This document shows positions 1 through 6,122 of a DNA stretch of 8,083 nt, piece by piece. A program made the translations under genes and the position numbers. Below the pieces are notes generated by a model. The model searched no databases. It had not been told where the DNA came from and worked only from the letters and a program-made list of their open reading frames with translations. This stretch comes from Myxococcales bacterium (lineage in GTDB: Bacteria > Myxococcota > Bradymonadia > UBA7976 > UBA1532): NCBI GenBank assembly GCA_020430675.1, contig JAGQJJ010000146.1, positions 1 through 8,083 on the forward strand. The letters are read 5' to 3'. The first letter of the stretch is position 1; each line of letters starts with the position of its first letter.

Positions 1-2149
1 CGTCGCCGAAGTCGAAGCCGCCCGAGAGCTCGGGCGAGGCCATCTCGGACATGGCGGCGGCGAGCGAGACGTCGACCGCCTGGCCGGCGACTTCGAGCGA
101 GTCATCGCCCGACTCGGCCTCGCCGAGCTCGGCCTGACGCGAGAGGAGCTGGGCGCGCAGCGGGCCGGAGGGGTTCTCGTCGAGGGCGCGGGCGTAGAGG
201 CCGCGCGCGGCTTCGATGTCGCCGAAGCGCTCGCTGAGCAGCGGGCCGAGGCGCAGCGCGATGGCCGCCCGCTCTTCGACGCGCACGGCGCGCTCAAGCT
301 GGCCCTCGAACAGGGCGCGCAGCTCGTCGAGGCGCTCCTGCGCGGTGTAGAGGCGTTCGAGGTGCGACACCGTCGCCGGATCGCCCGGGCCTTCGTCGAG
401 AGCCGTGCGCAACAGCTCGATCACCACGTCGACCGGCCCGCCGAGCTGTTCGCGCAGCTCGGCCAGCTCGCGGCGCAGCGGGGCGCGCTCTTCGGGCCGA
501 TCGAGCAGCGGCAGCATGCGCTCCAGCACCACGACCAGCGGCCGCAGGCGGCGGGTGCGCCGGCAGCAGTGCTCGATGAGGCACATGGCGGTCAGGTGGC
601 CGGGATCGCCGTCGAGCACCCAGAAGAGATAGGTCAGCGCCTTCTCGTACTGCCGGGTATGCGCCAGGTAGAAGCGCGCGATGCACAGGTAGAGGTCGCC
701 GCGGCGGTCGCCGACTTCGAGCAGCGTGGCCTCGTACTGCCAGGCGCGGACCTTGGCCTCGGCGGCCTGGGCCCCGCGGGTGCCGCTGGCCATCAGGTGG
801 CGGCCCAGGCGCTGGCGGGGGCGCAGGTGCATCAGCTCGGGGATCTCGCCCTCGGCCGAGCCCAGCGCGCCGAGCGCGCCCGCGGGCTCGTCGAGCGCGT
901 GTTCGAGCAGCGCGGCGCGCAGCAGGCGGCCCAGCTCGTTGCGGGTGTCTTCGGTCAGCCGGTTGCGCAGCGCGCGCCACTGGCGGGTGCGCCACAGGAT
1001 GCGTTCGAGAAGATGCCGCGCGCGCTCGTCTTCGGGCCAGCGATCGAGCGCGCTCTTGGCCTGGGTGCGCGCCCGCTCGAGGTCTTCGACCTTCTCGGCG
1101 AGCTGAGCCCCGCGCAGGAAGAGCACCGCTTCGAGGCGCGGATCGCCGAGGTGGCCAGCCTGCTCGGAGAGCGTGGCCGCCATGGCCATCGCGTCTTCGT
1201 CGAACTGCCGCGCGTCGGTGAGGATCTGCTTGAGCGCCACCGCAGCGCGCAGGCCGCCGCCGTGCACCTCGGCGTAGAGCGCCTGGGCGCGCGCCGGCTC
1301 GTCGAGCACCAGCTCGTAGAGCTCGGCGGCGACAAACATGAGCGTGGCGGCGCCGACGCCAGGGCAGAGGCGACCCAGGCTCTCAAGCCCGCGGGCCAAA
1401 GCGCCGGTCTCGCGCGTCTGGATGGCCTGCTCGATGCGATACCACGCGGCGACCGGATCGCGCTCGGCGGCTTCGGCCAGCAGGCGCCAGCCCTCGGCGG
1501 CGTGGTCGGGGTCGTTGCTGAGGTAGCGGCCCAGTTCGGCCAGCCCGGGGGCGCGGTGGCGGCCTTGCAGGTGGTCGAGGCGGCGTTGCAGGCGGTTGGC
1601 GCGCTGTTCGGTGTCGAGGCAGAGGTGGGCCAGACGCGCGGCCAGGCCGAGCGGATCGCCGACCGCTTCGAGCATGTCGACCGCAGCGACGGCGCGGGCG
1701 GCGTCGGTCCAGCGGAAGAGCCAGATGAGCAGGAAGGCGCCGGCCATCTCGGCGACATCGCGCCGGTCGGCGTCGGGCTGTTCGGTCAGCGCGGGCAGAT
1801 CGACGTCGGTCAGCCGTTCGGCGAGGACGCGATCGTCGGTGGCGACGGCGTGCTCGCGCAAGGCCAGCAGGGCGGGCAGATAGCCGGGCATGGCGTCGAG
1901 CGCGGCCTGCCACGCGGCGGCGGCGCCCTTGACCTCGGCCAGCTCCTCGGCCAGCACGCGGCCACGCTGATGGTGCAGCCGGGCGGCGGCCAGCGGCGTG
2001 TTCTGGGACTGCGCGCGCCGCTCCAGATGCTCCGACAGCCCCCGCCAGGCGGCCGCGTCGGGCAGCACCAGCTCGGGCAGCGAAGAGGTCATGCGCAGCG
2101 ACATGCTGTCGCGCGGGTCGCGATGGGCGTCGGCTTCGTGCTCGCTCAT
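1..2149 (-). CDS. Large TPR-like helical-repeat protein, C-terminus off the left edge
   Basis: An uninterrupted minus-strand frame runs from ATG at 2149 to the window edge (716 complete codons, no stop), so the gene is 3'-truncated by the window. The product is soluble and rich in Ala, Leu, Arg and Glu. It is almost entirely short amphipathic helices, with no signal peptide or convincing membrane segment. TPR-like helix pairs are visible at about residues 71-100 (AAAAWQAALDAMPGYLPALL), 352-385, 485-515 (a YEKALTYLFWVLDGDP-type unit) and 635-668 (AARGLYARALDENP). Residues 676-716 become acidic and Ser/Gly-rich (ending SGGFDFGD), probably a linker to further sequence. TPR proteins usually scaffold protein-protein contacts; no enzymatic domain is seen, so function is unknown. 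The start is uncertain: an in-frame GTG at 2203 adds 18 residues and has AGGA 11 nt upstream, whereas the ATG has only GGAG at 15 nt. An in-frame TGA lies just upstream of the GTG. It lies 165 bp downstream of the synthetase gene on the same strand, so it may be separately transcribed. Confidence 0.82.
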   Translation of the reverse strand, partial: MSEHEADAHRDPRDSMSLRMTSSLPELVLPDAAAWRGLSEHLERRAQSQNTPLAAARLHHQRGRVLAEELAEVKGAAAAWQAALDAMPGYLPALLALREHAVATDDRVLAERLTDVDLPALTEQPDADRRDVAEMAGAFLLIWLFRWTDAARAVAAVDMLEAVGDPLGLAARLAHLCLDTEQRANRLQRRLDHLQGRHRAPGLAELGRYLSNDPDHAAEGWRLLAEAAERDPVAAWYRIEQAIQTRETGALARGLESLGRLCPGVGAATLMFVAAELYELVLDEPARAQALYAEVHGGGLRAAVALKQILTDARQFDEDAMAMAATLSEQAGHLGDPRLEAVLFLRGAQLAEKVEDLERARTQAKSALDRWPEDERARHLLERILWRTRQWRALRNRLTEDTRNELGRLLRAALLEHALDEPAGALGALGSAEGEIPELMHLRPRQRLGRHLMASGTRGAQAAEAKVRAWQYEATLLEVGDRRGDLYLCIARFYLAHTRQYEKALTYLFWVLDGDPGHLTAMCLIEHCCRRTRRLRPLVVVLERMLPLLDRPEERAPLRRELAELREQLGGPVDVVIELLRTALDEGPGDPATVSHLERLYTAQERLDELRALFEGQLERAVRVEERAAIALRLGPLLSERFGDIEAARGLYARALDENPSGPLRAQLLSRQAELGEAESGDDSLEVAGQAVDVSLAAAMSEMASPELSGGFDFGD

Positions 2150-2267
2150 CGGGTCCGGGTTCTGCTCCGATTCGGGCGTGGCGCCCGCGCCAACGACGCG
2201 CACCTCGGTGGAGATCCTGCCCCTCGGTCAGCGCGGCGGCGTCGAGCATACATCATGCGCGCAGCGT

Positions 2268-2282
2268 GCGCGAATACCGCGC
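2268..2282. other. Small GC-rich hairpin between synthetase and TPR-like gene
   Basis: GCGCG, loop AATAC, CGCGC form a perfect 5-bp stem in the 165-bp gap (2150-2314) between two minus-strand genes. A second 5-bp stem (2310-2314 with 2322-2326) overlaps the synthetase stop codon. Neither is followed by a T-run on the minus strand, so neither fits a classic intrinsic terminator. In such GC-rich sequence stems this short can arise by chance. The rest of the gap holds no ORF or convincing promoter that I can support. Confidence 0.2.
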
Positions 2283-2314
2283 GGGCACATTTGATGCTGC
2301 GCGGCAAAGGCCGG

Positions 2315-4300
2315 TTACGACCCGGCTTCGCGCAGGCGATCGGCGTAGCGGCTGCGGAGCACGCGGCGCATCACCTTGTTGGATGCGGTGCGCGGCAGGG
2401 CGTCGATCAGCCACAGATCGTGCACGCGGAAGAGGGGGTTGAGCTCGTCGCGCACCGCGCGTTGCAGGGCCTCGCGGGTGGGCGGCTCGCCGCGCGGCAC
2501 CACGACCAGCACCAGCTGACTGGGGCCGCCTTCGGGTGGATCGTGCGCGATGGCGGCCACCTCGTGCACCCCGGGCACACCAGCAACCGCGCGCTCCAGT
2601 TCAGCGGAGCTGATCTTGATGCCGCCCAGGTTCATCGCGTCGTCGGCGCGGCCCTGCGCGCGGTAATAACCGCCGCCCAGATGGGCCATGCGGTCGCCGT
2701 GGCGGCGCAGGGTCTCGCCGTGCGGGCCCAGGGGCATCTCAGCGAAGTAGGCGGCGTGGTGGTCGCGGTTGAGCAGGCGCTGCGAGCTGCCGAACAGCGG
2801 GGCGATGAGCGCCACCTCGCCCTCTTCGGCGGGCTGCCCGGCGTCGTCGAGCAGGTAGAAACGGCAGCCGATCGCGGGGGTGCTGAAGGTCGACGGCGCC
2901 TGCGGTTGCAGCCGCGAGCCGGTGATGTAGCCGCCGCCGATCTCGGTGCCGCCGCAATACTCGATGATCGGCCGGTAGCGCGCCTGGGCCATCAGCCAGA
3001 GCATGTCGACGGGGTTCGAGGCCTCGCCGGTCGAGCTGAAGCAGCGGATGGCCGACCAATCGCAGCCGGTGGTGGCGGCGCGGGCGCGCCACGTCTTCAC
3101 GAGGCTCGGCACCACGCCCAGCATCGTCACGCCGGCGGCCTGCACAAACTGGCTGAAGCCGGCGCTGCCCGGATCACCCACGTAGAGCGCGAGGGTCGCG
3201 TCGTTGAGCAGGCTGGCGTAGATGAGCCACGGGCCCATCATCCAGCCCAGGTTGGTGGGCCACGCAACCACGTGGCCGGGCTGGATGTCGTGGTGGGCGA
3301 AGCCGTCGGCGGCGCTCTTGATCGGGGTCAGGTGCGTCCAGGGGATGGCCTTGGGCGTGCCGGTGGTGCCCGACGAGAAGAGGATGTTGGTGGTCGCCTC
3401 GGCGTCGGCGATCTGCGGGGTGAACGCCGCCGATCCGGCGCCGGCGAGAAAATCAGCCCAGGCCAGATCGCCGTCGCGCAATGCGGCGTCGAGGGCCTCG
3501 CCGGCGGGCAGCACCACGGCGCGCGGCGCCTCGGCTTCGACCACGCGGGCGTAGAGCGGCAGCTTCTTGCCACCGCGCGGGATGACGTCCTGCGTGAAGA
3601 TGCCTTTGGCCCCGGCGATGTCGAGGCGCATGGCGATCTCTTTGGCCGAGAAACTGTCGGCGATGCTGATCACGACGCCGCCTGCGAGCACGATGCCGAG
3701 GTAGATCACGACTGACTCGATGGTCATCGGCATGGCAACGGCCCAAGCGTCGCCGGGCATGAAACCTTGATTCAGCAATGATTTTGCGGTCGTGACCGAT
3801 CGGTCTCGCAAATCGCCCAGCGCGCATCGCTGAAGCGGCTGGCCTTCAACCTGCCAGACGACGGCGTCGCGGTCGTCGTCCCGACCGTACAGCGCGGCGG
3901 CGGCGGCGTTGAGGCGCATGCCGGGGAACCAGCGGGCCTCTTCGCCCTCGCCTTCCAGCACCGCGCGCGCCGGGGTCTCGGGATGGATGCGCAGGGCGTC
4001 GAGCAGGATCGGCCAGAACGTCTCGGGGGCCTCGACCGAGCGCCGGTGGGCTTCAGCCCACGTCCAGCCCAGCCGGCCAATGCGGGTGTCGGCGATGTCT
4101 TCGGCGGTGGGCGTCCACGCCGGATTGGGCGACGGCGTTCCGGCGAAGACTCGCCCGAAGAGGGCCTGATGCGTGATCAGCGGGTCTTCCGGGCGCAGCA
4201 CCGTCTGCGAGATGTGGCGCCAGCGCTCTGCCGGCGCGGCGGGCGCGGCGAGCGCCGCGGCCAGGGCGGCGGTGCGATCTTTGTCAGCGAGGGTGAACAT
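2315..4300 (-). CDS. AMP-forming acyl-CoA synthetase, plant AAE17/AAE18-like
   Basis: 661 residues, complete. The family activates a carboxylic acid with ATP to an acyl-adenylate and then forms the acyl-CoA in the cytoplasm. Seen motifs: P-loop-like SSGTTGTPK at 309-317, GGTEIGG at 450-456, ribose-binding Asp536 in RHGDRM, hinge region YRAQGRADDAMNLGGIKISS, and the catalytic C-terminal Lys642 in PRTASNK. About 140 N-terminal residues precede the core, as in acetyl-/acetoacetyl-CoA synthetases. From memory, stretches such as VVIYLGIVLAGGVVISIADS, ILFSSGTTGTPKAIPWT and WPTNLGWMMGPW match plant peroxisomal AAE17/AAE18 very closely. The Trp that closes the acyl pocket in acetyl-CoA synthetase (WQTE motif) is Gly450 here (GGTE), suggesting a substrate larger than acetate; this is inference. 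The start at 4300 is chosen because AGGAGG lies 5 nt upstream; the open frame continues to 4513 but that would overlap pckA. It is divergent from pckA. About 24 codons near 3764-3835 have atypical AT-ending usage. Substrate unknown; acetoacetyl-CoA synthetase is a less likely alternative. Confidence 0.93.
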   Translation of the reverse strand: MFTLADKDRTAALAAALAAPAAPAERWRHISQTVLRPEDPLITHQALFGRVFAGTPSPNPAWTPTAEDIADTRIGRLGWTWAEAHRRSVEAPETFWPILLDALRIHPETPARAVLEGEGEEARWFPGMRLNAAAAALYGRDDDRDAVVWQVEGQPLQRCALGDLRDRSVTTAKSLLNQGFMPGDAWAVAMPMTIESVVIYLGIVLAGGVVISIADSFSAKEIAMRLDIAGAKGIFTQDVIPRGGKKLPLYARVVEAEAPRAVVLPAGEALDAALRDGDLAWADFLAGAGSAAFTPQIADAEATTNILFSSGTTGTPKAIPWTHLTPIKSAADGFAHHDIQPGHVVAWPTNLGWMMGPWLIYASLLNDATLALYVGDPGSAGFSQFVQAAGVTMLGVVPSLVKTWRARAATTGCDWSAIRCFSSTGEASNPVDMLWLMAQARYRPIIEYCGGTEIGGGYITGSRLQPQAPSTFSTPAIGCRFYLLDDAGQPAEEGEVALIAPLFGSSQRLLNRDHHAAYFAEMPLGPHGETLRRHGDRMAHLGGGYYRAQGRADDAMNLGGIKISSAELERAVAGVPGVHEVAAIAHDPPEGGPSQLVLVVVPRGEPPTREALQRAVRDELNPLFRVHDLWLIDALPRTASNKVMRRVLRSRYADRLREAGS

Positions 4301-4305
4301 GGGCG

Positions 4306-4311
4306 CCTCCT
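4306..4311 (-). promoter_or_regulatory. Ribosome binding site of the acyl-CoA synthetase
   Basis: AGGAGG on the minus strand, 5 nt before the ATG at 4300. This is a perfect Shine-Dalgarno sequence and fixes the start; the upstream in-frame ATGs are not needed. Confidence 0.8.
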
Positions 4312-4383
4312 CGATCGGCGGGCGCATCATGGCATGGCGGCCGCGCGCAGGCACCCCCATCGGGCGAACCCGGGCCGCGGCGC

Positions 4384-4413
4384 TGGTCATCTTGCTATCG
4401 TATTTGCTATAAC
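4384..4413 (+). promoter_or_regulatory. Probable pckA promoter with extended -10
   Basis: TGC-TATAAC at 4405-4413 matches the extended -10 consensus (TGnTATAAT) with one mismatch. A weak -35 candidate, TGGTCA (4384-4389), sits 18 bp upstream and matches TTGACA at 4 of 6. Transcription would start near 4420, leaving a leader of about 20-25 nt with the ribosome site. The match is to the sigma-70 consensus and is predicted by eye only. Confidence 0.5.
4392..4410 (+). repeat. Direct repeat TTGCTAT-N5-TTGCTAT at the pckA promoter
   Basis: Two identical 7-bp copies (4392-4398 and 4404-4410) start 12 bp apart. The second overlaps the extended -10 element, so a regulator bound here would block RNA polymerase. 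It could be an operator for pckA, or for both genes, but two 7-mers in an AT-rich patch may be coincidence. Confidence 0.4.
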
Positions 4414-4431
4414 GGCGCGCCTTTCTGCCAC

Positions 4432-4437
4432 GGAGGT
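4432..4437 (+). promoter_or_regulatory. Ribosome binding site of pckA
   Basis: GGAGGT ends 5 nt before ATG at 4443, a strong Shine-Dalgarno sequence that supports this start. Confidence 0.8.
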
Positions 4438-4442
4438 CCGGC

Positions 4443-6104
4443 ATGCCCATCACCGACGCGAAGCGATTCACCGACAACCGCGCGTTGCTCGCGGAGTTCG
4501 ATCTGACAGCCAACGGGATGGTCTACCGCAACCTGGGGGTCGACGCGCTGTACCAGGCGGCGGTGCAGCGCGGGCAGGCCAGGGTGCTCGCCAGCGGGGC
4601 GCTGCACCAGGACACCACGCCGAATTTCGGCCGCGCGGCCAAGAGCTCGTTCTACGTGCACGATGAGCAGGCCCGCTTCGACGGGGCCTCGCTCGATGAG
4701 CTGATCGCGTGGGGCGACCCCAAGAAGGGCCAGTTCGACAACCTGCCCCTGGCGCCGGCGGTCTACCAGCGCCTGCGCAAGCGGGTGCTCGCCTCGCTCT
4801 CCACGTCGGGCGACCTGTACGTGACCGACGCCTGGAGCGGCCGCACCCCGGCGAGCCGCATGGCGGTGCGGGTCATCACCGGCCGGGCGCCGTCGGCGCT
4901 GTTTGCGCGCAACATCTTCATCGAGCCCACCGACGACGAGCTGGTCGGCTTCAAGCCCGAGTGGACGATCCTGCACGCGCCCGAGGTCGAGGCCGAGGCG
5001 GCCGATGGCACCAACGGCAAGCCGTTCATCATCACCGATCTGGCGGCGAACCAGACCATCATCGGCGGCACCGCCTTCCACGGGCAGATCAAGAAGTCCA
5101 TCTTCTCGGTGCAGAACTTCCGCCTGCCGCTGCGCGGGGTGCTGACGATGCACGCCGGGGCCAGCGAGGGCGACGGCGGTCTGGTCGCCATCCACGCCGG
5201 GCTCTCGGGCACGGGCAAGACCACGTTGTCGAACACCGGGCACCCGGTCGCTGATGATCAGATCGTCATCGAGATCGAAGCGGCCGACGCCGAGGCGGTG
5301 GTCAGCAACATGGAGGGCGGGCAGTACGCCAAGACCGAGAACCTGCGCCGCGACAAAGAGCCCGAGACGTTCGACGCCATCCGCTACGGCACGACGGCGG
5401 AGAACCTGGCCTTCGATGAGCGCGGCGTGGCCAATTACAGCGATACGCGCATCACCGCGAACGGCCGGGTGGGTTATCCCCTGTCGTATGTCGAGACGGC
5501 CAAGGCCAGCGGGGCGGCGCGGGCACCGCAGAACATCACCTTCCTGACGGCCGACGGCTTCGGCGTGCTGCCGCCGCTGGCCCGGCTGACGGTCGATGGC
5601 GGCAAGTTCCACTTCGCGTGCGGCTTCACCAGCAAGATGCCGGGCACCGAGAAGGGCGTCACCGAGCCGCAGCCGACGTTCTCGGCCTTCTTCGGCAAGC
5701 CCTTCATGCCGCTGAAGCCCCAGCACTACACCGATCTGCTGGCGCGGTTGATGGAGGTGCACGGCACGCAGGTCTGGCTGGTGAACACCGGCTGGATCGG
5801 GCCGAGCGGCGAGGGGCGCGAGCGGGTCGACATTCTGGTGAGCAAGGCGATCATCAACGCCGTGCGCGACGGCCAGATCGACCTGTCGGATGACAACTTC
5901 TGGTATGACCCGGTCTTCAAGCACTACGTGCCGAAGTCGGTGCCGGGCGTGGATTCGGCGCTGCTCGATCCGCGCGGCGCTTGGCAAGACAAAGCGGCCT
6001 ACGCGGCGGCGGCAAACAAGCTGGCGGGCATCTTCCAGAAGGCGATCGCCGAGATGGGCCTGCCCGCCGAGGTGGCCGCGGCCGGGCCGGCGCCGGTCGG
6101 CTGA
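4443..6104 (+). CDS. pckA: ATP-dependent phosphoenolpyruvate carboxykinase
   Basis: 553 residues, close to the usual length (about 540). It converts oxaloacetate plus ATP to phosphoenolpyruvate, CO2 and ADP, the entry to gluconeogenesis, in the cytoplasm. Seen: NIFIEPTDDELVGFKP at 157-172, metal/substrate Lys-Lys 217-218, His237 in TMHAGA, P-loop GLSGTGKTT at 253-261, metal Asp271-272, EGGQYAKT at 291-298, FLTADGFGVLPP at 367-378, TEPQPTFSAFFG at 407-418 and LVNTGWIG at 446-453. By recalled alignment to the E. coli enzyme, Arg64 matches substrate Arg65, but the usual GRSPKDK motif reads GRAAKSS here. The active-site Tyr207 region (GTWYGGEMKK) reads GTAFHGQIKK, putting Phe212 in place of Tyr. 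About six extra residues lie between DD and EGG. The C-terminal 15 residues are Ala/Pro-rich and probably disordered. The gene is divergent from the acyl-CoA synthetase and convergent with the hydrolase, 18 bp apart. The family is certain; catalytic competence is likely because the nucleotide and metal residues are present. Confidence 0.95.
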   Translation: MPITDAKRFTDNRALLAEFDLTANGMVYRNLGVDALYQAAVQRGQARVLASGALHQDTTPNFGRAAKSSFYVHDEQARFDGASLDELIAWGDPKKGQFDNLPLAPAVYQRLRKRVLASLSTSGDLYVTDAWSGRTPASRMAVRVITGRAPSALFARNIFIEPTDDELVGFKPEWTILHAPEVEAEAADGTNGKPFIITDLAANQTIIGGTAFHGQIKKSIFSVQNFRLPLRGVLTMHAGASEGDGGLVAIHAGLSGTGKTTLSNTGHPVADDQIVIEIEAADAEAVVSNMEGGQYAKTENLRRDKEPETFDAIRYGTTAENLAFDERGVANYSDTRITANGRVGYPLSYVETAKASGAARAPQNITFLTADGFGVLPPLARLTVDGGKFHFACGFTSKMPGTEKGVTEPQPTFSAFFGKPFMPLKPQHYTDLLARLMEVHGTQVWLVNTGWIGPSGEGRERVDILVSKAIINAVRDGQIDLSDDNFWYDPVFKHYVPKSVPGVDSALLDPRGAWQDKAAYAAAANKLAGIFQKAIAEMGLPAEVAAAGPAPVG

Positions 6105-6122
6105 TCGCGGCGCGGCGTCCGG

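Larger units (their letters stand above)
4301..4442. promoter_or_regulatory. Divergent regulatory region shared by synthetase and pckA
   Basis: A 142-bp non-coding gap separates two head-to-head genes, so promoters for both must lie here or inside the opposite gene. The stretch 4390-4413 is strikingly AT-rich compared with its surroundings. It holds a good plus-strand promoter. On the minus strand only a weak -10-like TACGAT (4397-4402) is visible, which would give the synthetase mRNA a leader of roughly 90 nt. No riboswitch was recognised. Confidence 0.6.

Noticed and set aside
1383..2249. Minus-strand frame starting ATG at 2249 as an alternative to the TPR-like gene
   Set aside because: Its translation is Arg/Ala/Pro-rich shadow sequence, while the overlapping frame from 2149 gives coherent helical-repeat protein to the window edge.
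362..3715. A 1117-codon open frame on the plus strand across two minus-strand genes
   Set aside because: It is in register with the codons of both minus-strand genes, so it stays open merely because the sense codons TTA, CTA and TCA are avoided. It ends exactly at a TCA serine codon of the synthetase. Its translation is low-complexity, and the sense frames carry the recognisable protein families.
4301..4513. N-terminal extension of the acyl-CoA synthetase
   Set aside because: It would overlap the pckA coding start. The added residues are unlike the family, and the start at 4300 has a perfect ribosome binding site.
4407..5987. A 526-codon open frame antisense to pckA
   Set aside because: It is in the same codon register as pckA, whose sense frame is an unmistakable carboxykinase. 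It is open because of third-position GC bias.
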